From: Rubritepida flocculans DSM 14296
GTDB taxonomy: Bacteria; Pseudomonadota; Alphaproteobacteria; Acetobacterales; Acetobacteraceae
Reading direction: 5' to 3'
NCBI RefSeq assembly: GCF_000425365.1
Contig: NZ_KE384355.1
Coordinates: forward strand, 14,156-75,156
DNA: 61,001 nucleotides
Shown here: positions 36,027 through 45,022 of the stretch, one piece after another
Layout of the letters: every line of letters starts with the position of its first letter
Numbering within the stretch: the stretch's first letter is position 1
Translations under genes and position numbers: made by a program
The notes under the pieces: model-generated
The model's input: only the letters and a program-made list of their open reading frames with translations
Database searches by the model: none
Told to the model about the DNA's origin: nothing

Positions 36027-37513
36027 GGAAAAGCTCCTGGGGAAGTGGCCGGCGCCTCGGCGCGCGGCGAGGCGGCACCGGTGGCGGCAATCTCGATGGC
36101 GGCGAGCTGAGCCGCGTCCTGCGCGGCGCCGGACTTGGCGACGCGGCGTGGATCGCTGTCGAGCGAGAGGCCGGCCTCGTCGAGCAGGGCGTTGGCCTCG
36201 CGGATCATCTCGACGACCTGGCGGAAGTCGTAGCCGAAGGCACCCACCGCCTCGGGCTGCGGCACGAAGCCGGCGCGCACCTGGGCGATGAGCGCCGTGG
36301 TGTCCTTCAGCGGGTCGATCATCTCGTGCGCGGGCGGGACGTGGGACAGGCCCTCCGGGACATCGGCAGCCCACAGGCCGAGCAGCGCGCCCTGGGCGTG
36401 AAAGCGGTCCGCGATGGGCCGCACCAGCATCGGGATGAGCATGCCGTACTGGACCTGCTCGCAGAGGCGGCGGAACTCGATCTTGCCGGCGCGCAGGCTG
36501 GAGTAGTTCGCCTGCGTGAGGTCGCCGGCGACCTGGTCATAGGTCAGGCCCGTGCCGACCGCGGACGCCTCGAGCGCGCGGCGGGCGAAGGCGGCGTGGC
36601 TCCCGCCGCCCGAAGGGTTCACCACCTCCACGGATCCCATGCCGCGGCGGTAGAGGATCATGCCGGGCTCGAAGCTCTCGACGGTCCGGCCCTGCGCGTC
36701 ACGCAGCAGGCCCGAGGCCGGGCCGGTCATGGCGTCGTCGCCATCCTCGGACACCACCGCGGCCAGGCACGCCTCGATCTTGGCCTTCATCAGCAGGGCA
36801 GCCTCGTAGTCGCCAAGATCCCGCAGCCGGGTCAGCACCGGCGCCAGCCAGGACACGTCCCGCAGCTGGCCGGGGCGGCGCTTGCGATAGATGTGCAGCA
36901 CGTCGCGGGCCGGGATCCGCTGGCTGCCGAGCCAGGTGGCACCTCCCGGCAGAACCCAGGACGCGCCGGGGTGCACGCGATGCAGCCAGTACCCGACCGG
37001 CTCACCGGCCTCGCCCAATCCAATGCCCTGCAGCGTAGGAACGCCCTCGATGACGCCCTGCCGTGCCGTGTCGAGGTGGTCGCTCTCCAGCACCTGCAGC
37101 CGCAGCCCGATCGGGTTGGACGGCTTGATGTCCGCGGGCAGCAGGCGGACGAAGCATTCGCCGCTCTCGATGACCGCGCGCATGACCAGCGCCTGCAGGC
37201 CATACAGGTCGAGCCGTCCCTCGGCGTCACAGGCCGTGCTGTCGGACCAGCGCCGCCAGGCCTCAGCGTGCGGCTTGTCCGGCCAGCGGGTGGTGATGCC
37301 GGAACCCACCGCGTTGCCGGTCCAGAGATCGACGATGCGGGCGGCATAGGGATCGTTGCGGACGGCATCGCGGGCGCGGCGTGCGACGGTGGGCGCGGCG
37401 GCGCCGACCTCAGCCGTGGCGCTGCCCCCGGAGGCGGCCCAGGTCGAGGCGCGGCTGTCCTGCGCGGCGGCATAGCCACGCAGGGCGTGCCAGGCATCAC
37501 GAAGGCGGCCCAT
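36023..37513 (-). CDS. Portal protein, lambda family
   Basis: A 496-aa protein with the lambda gpB-type pattern: ARRARDAVRNDPYAARIVDLW near the N-terminus, VIESGECFVRLLPAD, GYWLHRVHPGASW, SWLAPVLTRLRDLGDYEAALL and YDQVAGDLTQANYSSLRAGKIEF. It forms the dodecameric DNA-entry ring. I used the ATG at 37513 (TGATG overlap with the connector stop); a GTG at 37516 is the alternative. The C-terminus is Ala/Pro-rich. Confidence 0.92.
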   Translation of the reverse strand: MGRLRDAWHALRGYAAAQDSRASTWAASGGSATAEVGAAAPTVARRARDAVRNDPYAARIVDLWTGNAVGSGITTRWPDKPHAEAWRRWSDSTACDAEGRLDLYGLQALVMRAVIESGECFVRLLPADIKPSNPIGLRLQVLESDHLDTARQGVIEGVPTLQGIGLGEAGEPVGYWLHRVHPGASWVLPGGATWLGSQRIPARDVLHIYRKRRPGQLRDVSWLAPVLTRLRDLGDYEAALLMKAKIEACLAAVVSEDGDDAMTGPASGLLRDAQGRTVESFEPGMILYRRGMGSVEVVNPSGGGSHAAFARRALEASAVGTGLTYDQVAGDLTQANYSSLRAGKIEFRRLCEQVQYGMLIPMLVRPIADRFHAQGALLGLWAADVPEGLSHVPPAHEMIDPLKDTTALIAQVRAGFVPQPEAVGAFGYDFRQVVEMIREANALLDEAGLSLDSDPRRVAKSGAAQDAAQLAAIEIAATGAASPRAEAPATSPGAFP

Positions 37514-37749
37514 CACCTGCTGCCCTCACGAGAGAAGCTGGCGAAGGTCACGCTGGGGCGGCGCGCGGCGGCGTTCTCGGCGGCGTGGAGGACGGACAGC
37601 GCGCGGCCGAGCTCGGCGATCGAGCGGTATTCCACCGTGCGACCGTCGAAGGTCACGCGCGTGGTGCCGCCGGTGAAGGCCGCAGCCAGCACGGATGCGC
37701 GGGTGCCGGCAGGCTGCGCCAACGCCCAGGCGAGGACGGTCGGATCCAT
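37513..37749 (-). CDS. gpW-like head-tail connector
   Basis: A 78-aa protein with TTRVTFDGRTVEYRSIAELGRAL, the gpW pattern of a small beta hairpin (gene W of lambda). gpW plugs the portal after DNA packaging. It lies between terminase and portal in lambda order. The ATG at 37749 follows GGAGGACG. Confidence 0.78.
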   Translation of the reverse strand: MDPTVLAWALAQPAGTRASVLAAAFTGGTTRVTFDGRTVEYRSIAELGRALSVLHAAENAAARRPSVTFASFSREGSR

Positions 37750-37762
37750 GCTCGTCCTCCTT

Positions 37763-39673
37763 TCAGCGAAGCCAGCCGTTCCGCGGCGCGAGCCAGCCCC
37801 GCGGGCGCTGGCTGTCGGATGGAGGCACCGCCGCGGCCGCCGACGGCGACGGGTGAGCGACATTCCCGCCGGCGGGAAGTTCGCTCGCATGCAGCGGTGC
37901 GTCCGCAATCTGGTCCCGCAGCTGCTGCCAGAACCGCTCGCCGTAGCGATCGGCACCAAGCAGCCACAGCGCCGCCCGCGCCAGCACCGCGCAGTCCAGC
38001 GCCTCGTTCCGCTCCCGCAGCTTGGCCCATTCCTGCCGCGCGAAGCCGCGGCGGTCCTTGGTGGTGCGCAGCTGCTCCGCGACCAGCTGCTTGATCCATT
38101 CCACCTCGATCGCGCGCGGCAGATGCACCCAGCCGGGTGGCAGCTCCTCCGCGTCGCCGCGGCCGAGCCAGAGCCGCCGATAGAGATCGGCCTTCCAGGT
38201 CGAGACCGACACCGTCCACAGCTTGAGGCCGCGGCGCAGCTTCTGGCCATTGACCAGTGCATCCACCGACGTCGGGCCTTGCACCGGCTGCGCCCGGTTC
38301 CACCCGTCGATCCCCTTGGTCGGCGCGATCCGCGGATCCCGCAGTCGGCGCAGGTGGCCATAGACGGCGGCAGTGTCGCGACCACCAGTGTCGACGCAGA
38401 GCCGGGCGATGCGCATCGCGCCACCGCCCTGGCGCGGCCAGTCGCGCGCCAGCACCCGGGCCAACTCGTCCCAGGGCGCACGATCCCGCGGGCTGCCTGG
38501 GATCACCACGTGATCGACCAGCCAGGAGGAGAAGCCCTCGGCCCAGCCCCAGACGTCGCATTCCAGGCGATCATCCTGGACGTCCACGCCGGCCGTCAGC
38601 ACCAGCGCACCGGGCGGGACGACCCCCATAGCGAAATCCTCGCGCCGCTCGACGAGCCGCTCCCAATCCGGCGCCTCTCCCTGCTCCTGCCAGGTCTCGC
38701 CCAGCACCGTGTTCCGAAAAGTCTTGATGTCCTCGGGCTTGCCCTGGGCGGCCTCCCAATCGCGGGCGATCTGCTCCCAGGAGAGCCAGCCCACGGGCGA
38801 GTAAAGCGCCGAGATGTGGAAGCCGATCGTGTGCGGATCCTGCCCCTCGGCCGTCGCGCGCCACTCGCCGCCGCCAAGCATGGCGGTCTTGTCGTGCTCC
38901 TGCATGGGGTGGTCGCAGGCGTTGCAGTGATACCGCGCCGTCTCCGGCGCGCCCTTCTCCCAGATCAGCCGCTCGAACCGCAGCCACTGCATCTCCCCGC
39001 ATTCGGGGCACGGCACGAAGAACCGGCGCTGGTCGCTGGCGAGGTATTCCCGCTCGATCCGGCTGCGCCCAGCGATGGTCGGGGTCGAAACCAGGAAGGC
39101 CTTGCGCCGCCAGCCGAAGGTGCGAGCGCGGGCCTCGGCCAGGGCAATGGGATCGCCCTCGCCGGCGACATCGCCGGGATAGGCGTCGACCTCGTCGAGG
39201 AACAGAAACCGCGCCGTCATCGAGCGCAGGCCCACCGCGCTGTTGGCGCCCGTCAGCACCAGGATGCCGCCGGGGAATTCCTTCGACAGCATGGTGTTGC
39301 CGCTGTCGCGCGCCCGGGCCGGAGCAACTCGCTCCCGCAGCGCGGGTGTTTCCTCCAGCAGTGGGTCGATGCGCTGGCGTGAGAAGCGCTTGGCCAGCTC
39401 CACGGTCGGCTGCACCGCCAGCGCCGGCGCTGGCACGTGGTGCATGATGTAGCCGAGCCAGTTGTTGCCGCTCTCGGTCGCGCCGACCTGCGCGCCCTTC
39501 ATGAACACGACGCGCCGGGCGGGGTGCACCGCCGACAGCGCGTCCATCACGTCCTTCAGATAAGGCGTGCGACTGGTGCGCCATGGCCCCGGTTCTGCCG
39601 AGGCGCGGCTACCCAGCATGCGATGCCGCTCGGCCCATTCCGAGACAGTGAGCTGCGGCGGCGGCCGCAGCAT
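37763..39673 (-). CDS. Terminase large subunit, GpA family
   Basis: A 636-aa DNA-packaging motor. Motifs: ATPase Walker A-like GAQVGATES (60-68), Walker B FLFLDEVDAY near 156, a zinc-ribbon-like pair CPEC and CNAC near 222-250, and nuclease-domain segments TAGVDVQDDRLECDVWGW and RLCVDTGGRDT with acidic residues. The GpA family predicts lambda-like cohesive-end cleavage, but the cos site was not identified. Confidence 0.93.
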   Translation of the reverse strand: MLRPPPQLTVSEWAERHRMLGSRASAEPGPWRTSRTPYLKDVMDALSAVHPARRVVFMKGAQVGATESGNNWLGYIMHHVPAPALAVQPTVELAKRFSRQRIDPLLEETPALRERVAPARARDSGNTMLSKEFPGGILVLTGANSAVGLRSMTARFLFLDEVDAYPGDVAGEGDPIALAEARARTFGWRRKAFLVSTPTIAGRSRIEREYLASDQRRFFVPCPECGEMQWLRFERLIWEKGAPETARYHCNACDHPMQEHDKTAMLGGGEWRATAEGQDPHTIGFHISALYSPVGWLSWEQIARDWEAAQGKPEDIKTFRNTVLGETWQEQGEAPDWERLVERREDFAMGVVPPGALVLTAGVDVQDDRLECDVWGWAEGFSSWLVDHVVIPGSPRDRAPWDELARVLARDWPRQGGGAMRIARLCVDTGGRDTAAVYGHLRRLRDPRIAPTKGIDGWNRAQPVQGPTSVDALVNGQKLRRGLKLWTVSVSTWKADLYRRLWLGRGDAEELPPGWVHLPRAIEVEWIKQLVAEQLRTTKDRRGFARQEWAKLRERNEALDCAVLARAALWLLGADRYGERFWQQLRDQIADAPLHASELPAGGNVAHPSPSAAAAVPPSDSQRPRGWLAPRNGWLR

Positions 39674-39698
39674 CGCGCCGACACGCCGGCGGACATGC

Positions 39699-40226
39699 TC
39701 ACGGCTGCGGAGACCGATCCCCTCCGAGACCTGCGGGATCGAAGCGATCGGCGGCCTCCGTCAGCAGATCGTTGATGTGACTCCGCAGGATGGTCTGCAG
39801 CAGATGCGGGTCGACGCTGATCTCGGCGGCGATCAGGCCGGAGACGCGGGCGGGCCAGTTCAGCAGCGCGTCGCGCATCGTGCTGCCGATCTCGTCCAGC
39901 GCGGCGTTCGCCTCGGTGACATCGACCAGGCGGCGCCTGGTCTCGTCGAGGGCGAGGCGCTGCGCCTCCACCTTCAGCGCGAGCTGCGCGACCTTCAGCC
40001 GGGCGAAGGGTGTGCCGTCGCTGGCGCTGGTGGTCCCGCCACCGCCTGCCAATGGCGAGCGCACCGGATCGGCGGTCTCGATCAGGCGGCGGCGGGTCTT
40101 GTCGATGTCCCACTGGCCATCGGGCTCGCGCGCGATCCGGCTGGTCTGCTCGGCCTTGCGCAGTGCGGTCTCGGTGATGCCGATGCGGCGGGCCGCCTCG
40201 CGGGTCGATGGGGTCAGTTCTGGCAC
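39699..40226 (-). CDS. Terminase small subunit-like protein (Nu1-like)
   Basis: A 175-aa protein with an N-terminal MerR-like helix-turn-helix (STREAARRIGITETALRKAEQ), a Gly-rich linker and a long helical part (LKVAQLALKVEAQRLALDETRRRLV). This matches Nu1-type small terminases that recognise cos DNA. It lies 25 bp before the large subunit. Confidence 0.75.
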   Translation of the reverse strand: MPELTPSTREAARRIGITETALRKAEQTSRIAREPDGQWDIDKTRRRLIETADPVRSPLAGGGGTTSASDGTPFARLKVAQLALKVEAQRLALDETRRRLVDVTEANAALDEIGSTMRDALLNWPARVSGLIAAEISVDPHLLQTILRSHINDLLTEAADRFDPAGLGGDRSPQP

Positions 40227-40260
40227 GGCGGCATCTCTCCCGCCGCGCGCGGGGTCGGGG

Positions 40261-40548
40261 TCAGGCAGCGCGCCGCGCGCGCTGGCGAGCTTGCTCGAAG
40301 GCAGTGATTGCCGCCGGCCAGTCCGGCGTCACGTCGGCGCCAATGGTCTGCGTGGGTGCGAGCGTCAGTTGTCCGCGGCCCCAGTAGTCTCCGTCCAGCG
40401 TGGCGATCCATCCAGCGAGGCCCTGCCGTGCCAAGCCATCGCTCGCGGCGGCAATCTCGCTGACCGAAGGTCGTACCGCCCGCCCCAAAGTGACGTGCCG
40501 GCCATCCTGCGCCAGCACGATCCAGCGGCGTTCCCTGCGGGCACTCAT
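40261..40548 (-). CDS. Small phage protein, unknown function
   Basis: A 95-aa protein (start MSARRERRWIVLAQDGRHVT; GWIATLDGDYWGRGQLTLAP). No recognised family. It overlaps the upstream small gene as ATGA and sits just before the terminase genes. Composition and coupling support coding. Confidence 0.6.
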   Translation of the reverse strand: MSARRERRWIVLAQDGRHVTLGRAVRPSVSEIAAASDGLARQGLAGWIATLDGDYWGRGQLTLAPTQTIGADVTPDWPAAITAFEQARQRARRAA

Positions 40549-40745
40549 CGCGCCCGCTCCGCATTGCGGATCTGCGCCAGCAGCTCGCCAAGCCGGCGGC
40601 GCCAGGTGCCCGCGCCCTCGATGCAATAGGCAGGGCCGTAGCTCCCGCTGCCACCCTGCCGTGCGCTGCGCAGCCAGTGCGCGTGGCTCAAGCGTGCGTG
40701 GTCGGCAAGGCCCTGGAGCTGCGTGATGGTGTCCGTCTGCTGCAT
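40545..40745 (-). CDS. Small phage protein, unknown function
   Basis: A 66-aa helical protein (start MQQTDTITQLQGLADHARL). The ATG at 40745 lies after CGGAGACGG and downstream of a leader hairpin; an in-frame upstream ATG would run through that leader. Coupled to the next gene by a 4-bp overlap. Confidence 0.6.
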   Translation of the reverse strand: MQQTDTITQLQGLADHARLSHAHWLRSARQGGSGSYGPAYCIEGAGTWRRRLGELLAQIRNAERAR

Positions 40746-40810
40746 CGTCCGTCTCCGCCGTGGCAGGGCGGGATGCCCTGCGCGTGACGGACGCTTCGCG
40801 CTGTGGCTTG
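40746..40810 (-). promoter_or_regulatory. Conserved leader A with hairpin
   Basis: The hairpin CAGGGC-GGGAT-GCCCTG (40764-40780) lies 18 nt upstream of the start at 40745, with CGGAGAC between. About 30 nt on its far side match leader B at 42181-42245 (minus-strand GCGCGAA, then GTCCGTC, then GCGCAGGG). The hairpin stem differs from B by compensating changes. Confidence 0.65.
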
Positions 40811-40892
40811 GCAGAGCCAACTCGAGAAAGCGCCGCGGGAGCCGATGATCCGCGGCGCTGATCATGATGTGCGGTGCTGTGGCTGCGCCGCG

Positions 40893-41702
40893 TCAGTCGG
40901 AGATGCGGTAGATGCTGTAGCTCCCGCGCGCGCCCTCCTTGTTCGGGCCGACCTGGCGGATGCGCTCCAGCACCTGGACCTCGATGCCCTGGCGCTTCTT
41001 GAGGCCCGCGAAGAACCCGCGAACCGTGTGCTGCTGCCAGCCGGTCGCATCGCTGATCTGCGCGATGGTGGCGCCCTCCGGGCGGCGTAGCAGGGTGAGC
41101 ACGGTCTCCTGCTTGGTCCCCTCGCGCGGCTTGCGCGGCGCCGCGCGATCCCGCGGCGTGCGAGTGGGTTTGCCGGCGAGGGTGGCGCGGAGCTGCTCGA
41201 CCGCCCGGCTGATCGCGTTGTCGGTCGCGTCCTGCGCAGGGCTGGCGTTCCATGCGGCCAGGAAGGCCGCGGCGGCATCGCGCAGGCTGGCCCGCGGGGC
41301 GCGCGTGGGCGCCGCCTTGGGCATGGTGGTCACGTCGTCCGCCGGCTCGGCGTCCTCCCCGCCCGTGGGCGCCGTGGGCGCATCCTGCGCCGGCTCCTCC
41401 TGGTGGTGCTGCGTGGCGTCGTCTGCCGCCGTGCTGTCGTCCTCGTTCGGGTCGATCCCGATGGCGCGCAGCCCCTCGTCCGTGATCCGCGCCACGATCC
41501 AGGTCCCGTCCTCGTCCTGGCGCCAGCCGAGCCCGACATGCTCGCGCGGCGCGTTGATCTCGGTGAGCAGGCTGGCCTTGATCATGCTGCGAAACACCGC
41601 GTTGCGGGCGGCGGCCGGCAGGTTCTTGGGCGCGCGGGCCAGGCCCATCTCGTGCTGCGCGGCGGCGGTGAGGATCACGCGCTGGGTGTCGGAAAGCTTC
41701 AT
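40893..41702 (-). CDS. DUF3489 domain protein
   Basis: A 269-aa protein. The C-terminal domain KQETVLTLLRRPEGATIAQI, then TGWQQHTVRGFFAGLKK, is the DUF3489 winged-helix-like signature, suggesting DNA binding. The N-terminal part (MKLSDTQRVILTAAAQHEMG) is typical of the same family; an acidic linker separates them. It may be a phage regulator. The ATG at 41702 lies 19 nt below a hairpin (41722-41741). Confidence 0.78.
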   Translation of the reverse strand: MKLSDTQRVILTAAAQHEMGLARAPKNLPAAARNAVFRSMIKASLLTEINAPREHVGLGWRQDEDGTWIVARITDEGLRAIGIDPNEDDSTAADDATQHHQEEPAQDAPTAPTGGEDAEPADDVTTMPKAAPTRAPRASLRDAAAAFLAAWNASPAQDATDNAISRAVEQLRATLAGKPTRTPRDRAAPRKPREGTKQETVLTLLRRPEGATIAQISDATGWQQHTVRGFFAGLKKRQGIEVQVLERIRQVGPNKEGARGSYSIYRISD

Positions 41703-41721
41703 CGTCGGGGTCTCCGGTTCG

Positions 41722-41741
41722 GCACCCGAGGAGCCGGGTGC
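41722..41741 (-). promoter_or_regulatory. Leader hairpin C before the DUF3489 gene
   Basis: GCACCCG-AGGAGC-CGGGTGC forms a 7-bp perfect stem 19 nt upstream of the start codon with CCGGAGACC in between. The position and downstream ribosome site match leaders A, B and the DUF2190 leader, though the stem sequence is unrelated. Confidence 0.6.
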
Positions 41742-41811
41742 TACCACCCCGAGCCCCGCAGGGCGTCCCGGCGAGGCGGTGGCGGCGCCGCGGGGCGGCT
41801 GGCCGGGTGCG

Positions 41812-42180
41812 TCAGTCCTCGCGCGCGGCGTCGGCGGCGATGCCCTCGCTGATCACAAAGCCCGTCAGGTAGGGCAGCCCCGCCGGGATGCCGATCTCGC
41901 GGCTGGTGCGGCGGCCGATGCGCCAGCCCATCCAAGTGGCGGTGGCGCGCGCGATGGCGTCCGGCAGGGCGGCGCCGGCGTGGAGGTGGTTGCTGACCTC
42001 GTCGGCGAAGTGGCGCCCGTGGCGGCTGTCGAGGAAGGCCCGCACCGAGTCCGGATCCGTGCCCGTCGCGTCGTGGATAGTGGCGAAAGCGATCGGCCAG
42101 GCGGCTGCGGAGCGCTCGCCCATGGTGCCCCAGAAGCCCCAGGCCTCGTTCGCGGTGGGGAGGATGGTGGGCTTGGTCAT
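41812..42180 (-). CDS. Phage protein, unknown function
   Basis: A 122-aa protein (start MTKPTILPTANEAWGFWGTM; GRRTSREIGIPAGLPYLTGF). No recognised domain. The ATG at 42180 follows CGGAGACG and is preceded by leader B. Conserved-looking aromatic N-terminus and normal codon use support coding. Confidence 0.6.
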   Translation of the reverse strand: MTKPTILPTANEAWGFWGTMGERSAAAWPIAFATIHDATGTDPDSVRAFLDSRHGRHFADEVSNHLHAGAALPDAIARATATWMGWRIGRRTSREIGIPAGLPYLTGFVISEGIAADAARED

Positions 42181-42245
42181 CGTCGTCTCCGTCCTGGTGC
42201 AGGGGCCATCCCCTGCGCGCGACGGACCATTCGCGCTGTGCTGCG
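42181..42245 (-). promoter_or_regulatory. Conserved leader B with hairpin
   Basis: CAGGGG-CCAT-CCCCTG (42200-42215) lies 19 nt before the start at 42180. It shares about 30 nt with leader A, and the stem's closing pair is changed on both sides (C-G in A, G-C in B), which indicates a selected RNA structure. Confidence 0.65.
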
Positions 42246-42279
42246 CCCGAGCCAAGCGAGATGCAGCGTGATCTCATTG

Positions 42280-43572
42280 CTATGATTGGGCTTTCTCAAT
42301 CATCAATCGTGCCTCTGCGACATCGGTGAAGCTGCGATCATCGCCTTCCAGCACCGCGGCTTCATCGGTCGTCTCCTGCCAACGCCGCACGATGACATCG
42401 GCATAGGCGGGATCGATCTCCAGCAGCACAGCACGCCGCCCCGTCCGCTCTGCAGCGATCATCGTGGTGCCCGAACCGCCGAAGCAATCCAACACCGTGT
42501 CACGCGGCTTGCTGCTGTTGCGGATGGCCCGCTCCACCAACGCGACAGGCTTCATGGTGGGGTGCAAGTCATTCCGCGCCGGCTTGTCGAAGTGCCAGAC
42601 ATTCCCCTGGTCACGCGCGCCGCACCAATAGTGCTGCGCGCCGGCCTTCCAGCCGTAGAGCATGGCCTCGAACTGCTGGTGATAGTCAGCGCGGCCGAGC
42701 GCGAAGGTGTTCTTCGCCCAGATGATGGTGCTGGACCATTTGCCGCCCGCCTCCTGCCAGACGCGATGCAGCGTCGGCCATTCGGACGATGACATGCAGA
42801 CATAGCAGGCGCCCTTCGTCACCGAGAGCAGGTTGGCGAGCGCCGGCCGCAGGAAGTCGAGGAAGCCGAAGCCGAGCGCGTCGTTGGCGATGGTCATCTT
42901 CGCCGCGGTGCCACCCTGGTAGGCGACGTTGTAGGGCGGGTCCGTGAAGGCCATGTCCGCGAGCCGATCCACACCGAGCGCGCGCTGCACGTCAGCCAGC
43001 TTCGTCGCATCGCCACAGAGCAGCCGGTGATCGCCGCATCGCCACAAATCGCCTGGGCGGGTGACCGGCACTGCGGGCGGCTCGGGTGCTTCGTCGGCAT
43101 CGTCTTCGCCGAGGCCCGCGTCCGCGGCAGCGAGCAGCCGGTCGAGCTCCATCCCAGAGAAGCCCAGGACGTCGAGGTCCACCACCGCCTCGTCGCGGAT
43201 GCGGGCGATCTCCGCGGCGAGCAGCGCCTCGTCCCAGCCGGAGTTGAGGGCGATCTGGTTGTCCGCCAGGCGCAGCGCCCGCGCCTGCGCGGGAGAGAGA
43301 TGGCCGAGCCGCAGCACCGGCACCGAGGCCAGCCCGAGCTGCTTCGCCGCCATGACGCGGCCGTGCCCAGCAATCAGCACGCCCTCGGCGTCGACCAGCA
43401 CCGGGTTCACGAAGCCAAACTCGGCGATGGAGGCGGCGATCTGCGCCACCTGGGACGCTGAATGCGTGCGTGCGTTCTCGGCGTAGGGCACGAGCGATGC
43501 GACCGGCAGGGCGGAAACGACGAGATCAGGCTGCACTGGCGGTGACCTCAATCCGCGCCGCGGCAACGGCAT
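42280..43572 (-). CDS. ParB-domain / DNA methyltransferase fusion 1 (DPPY type)
   Basis: A protein of up to 430 aa. The N-terminal ParB/Srx-like domain (PYAENARTHSASQVAQIAAS, then GVLIAGHGRVMAAKQLGL) is followed by a beta-class methyltransferase: catalytic TDPPYNVAY near residue 210 and the AdoMet site DCFGGSGTTMIAAE near 380. DPPY suggests N6-adenine methylation. The frame overlaps the upstream stop by 47 bp; a GTG at 43536 after GAGGT is an alternative start. It is adjacent to a paralogue with TSPPY. Likely protects phage DNA. Confidence 0.88.
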   Translation of the reverse strand: MPLPRRGLRSPPVQPDLVVSALPVASLVPYAENARTHSASQVAQIAASIAEFGFVNPVLVDAEGVLIAGHGRVMAAKQLGLASVPVLRLGHLSPAQARALRLADNQIALNSGWDEALLAAEIARIRDEAVVDLDVLGFSGMELDRLLAAADAGLGEDDADEAPEPPAVPVTRPGDLWRCGDHRLLCGDATKLADVQRALGVDRLADMAFTDPPYNVAYQGGTAAKMTIANDALGFGFLDFLRPALANLLSVTKGACYVCMSSSEWPTLHRVWQEAGGKWSSTIIWAKNTFALGRADYHQQFEAMLYGWKAGAQHYWCGARDQGNVWHFDKPARNDLHPTMKPVALVERAIRNSSKPRDTVLDCFGGSGTTMIAAERTGRRAVLLEIDPAYADVIVRRWQETTDEAAVLEGDDRSFTDVAEARLMIEKAQS

Positions 43573-44998
43573 CGTAATCGCGCCCGTCCTCCGCCAAAGT
43601 CACCGGCAGGTCCGCATGGAGCATCCGCCACCGGGCCACGGCCAAGTCGACATAGGCGGGCGCGAGCTCGATCGCCCGCACGCGGCGGCCCGTGCGCTGG
43701 CCGGCGATGATGGTGGTGCCAGCGCCTGCGAAGGGCTCGAACACCACGTCGCCCTCGTCGGCATAGGCGCGCATCAGGAAGTCCGGCAGCGCGACGGGGA
43801 ACACCGCGGGATGCTCCGTCTCGATGCCGCGGGCCTTGTGCCGCGTGATGCGCAGCACGCTGTCTGGGATTCGAGTCTCCTGCACGCCCTGCCCAGCGTG
43901 CTGCCACTCGCCGACGGTGCCGTCCTTCGCGCGGAGGCCACCCTTCTCGGAATTGACGTGCCCCGCCCAGCGGCAGGGGATGATCTTGTTCGGGCGGCGG
44001 GCCTCGCGATTGAAGTGGAACAGGAGCTCGAAGGCGGGCGACAGCCGCCCGTTCCAGTCGCCCGGCAGGCCCGGCCCCTGGTCCCAGGTGTAGAGCCCGA
44101 AGCGGCGCCAGCCGCGGGCGCGCATCCAGTCGAGCCAGCCGGACCAATAGGGCTGCCATTCATTGTCGCGATGGATCAGGCCGAGGTTCACCAGCACCTG
44201 GCCGTCCGGCCGCATGGCCGCGTCGAGATGCTGGAACACACCCTGCATCAGTGCGTCCCAATCGGAGACGCCGCCCGTGGTGTAGTCGCGCTGGTTCCCA
44301 TAGGGCGGGCTGGTGAACAGCTGTGCCGCGCGGTCCGCGCCCATGACGCGCCCGACCGAGGCCGCATCGGTGCTGTCGCCGCAGAGCAGGCGGTGCTCAC
44401 CGAGCAGCCAGAGGTCGCCCGGTCGGGTGACGGCCCGGCGCGGCGGGTCCGGTTCGGCATCGGCGGGATCATCCGCCGCAAGTGCCTCCTCCGTCACCGC
44501 CGCGCCGTCCCCGCCCCCCTGGACCGCGGGCGTCGACAGGGCCTCGCGCGCGTCGCCGTCGGACACGGCATCTCCAGCCGCCGCGAGGATGTCGTCGAGC
44601 TCCGCGGCAGAGAAGCCGAGCGCCGAGAGGTCGAGGTCCGGCGCCGCCTGCGCCGCGGCGAGCGCGTTGCGCAGCAGCGCCTGGTCCCAGGTTGCGTTCT
44701 CCGCGATGCGGTTGTCGGCGAGACGCAACGCCTCCTTCTGCGCCGCGGACAGGTGCCGCAGCACGATGGTCGGCACCTTCTCGATGCCGAGCGCGACCGC
44801 GGCCTCAAGCCGGCCGTGACCGGCGATCAGCACGCCGGCCTCGTCCACCAGCAGCGGGTTGGTGAAGCCAAAGGCCAGCATGCTGGCCTTGATCTGGTCG
44901 ATCTGCACGGCGCCATGCACGCGCGCATTGCCGGGATGCGCTCGCAGCTCCGCCACCGGGCGCAGCAGGATTTTCGCCGCCATCCAAGGGAGCGTCAT
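43526..44998 (-). CDS. ParB-domain / DNA methyltransferase fusion 2 (TSPPY type)
   Basis: A 490-aa paralogue of the next gene. The N-terminal ParB-like domain (ELRAHPGNARVHGAVQIDQI; GVLIAGHGRLEAAVALGI) is followed by an acidic linker and a methyltransferase with TSPPYGNQRDY near residue 229 and the AdoMet motif EPFAGAGTTIIAGQ near 420. TSPPY is typical of N4-cytosine enzymes, so the pair may modify different bases. Recognition sequence unknown. Its upstream region carries TGCGAACC repeats. Confidence 0.88.
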   Translation of the reverse strand: MTLPWMAAKILLRPVAELRAHPGNARVHGAVQIDQIKASMLAFGFTNPLLVDEAGVLIAGHGRLEAAVALGIEKVPTIVLRHLSAAQKEALRLADNRIAENATWDQALLRNALAAAQAAPDLDLSALGFSAAELDDILAAAGDAVSDGDAREALSTPAVQGGGDGAAVTEEALAADDPADAEPDPPRRAVTRPGDLWLLGEHRLLCGDSTDAASVGRVMGADRAAQLFTSPPYGNQRDYTTGGVSDWDALMQGVFQHLDAAMRPDGQVLVNLGLIHRDNEWQPYWSGWLDWMRARGWRRFGLYTWDQGPGLPGDWNGRLSPAFELLFHFNREARRPNKIIPCRWAGHVNSEKGGLRAKDGTVGEWQHAGQGVQETRIPDSVLRITRHKARGIETEHPAVFPVALPDFLMRAYADEGDVVFEPFAGAGTTIIAGQRTGRRVRAIELAPAYVDLAVARWRMLHADLPVTLAEDGRDYDAVAAARIEVTASAA

Positions 44999-45022
44999 CG
45001 GGCCATCCGGAATCAGGGTGGG

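Noticed and set aside
36326-39382. Plus-strand open frame of 1018 codons opposite portal and terminase
   Set aside because: Portal, gpW and terminase are clearly coded on the minus strand with motifs; the opposite frame has no domain and only GC-driven openness.
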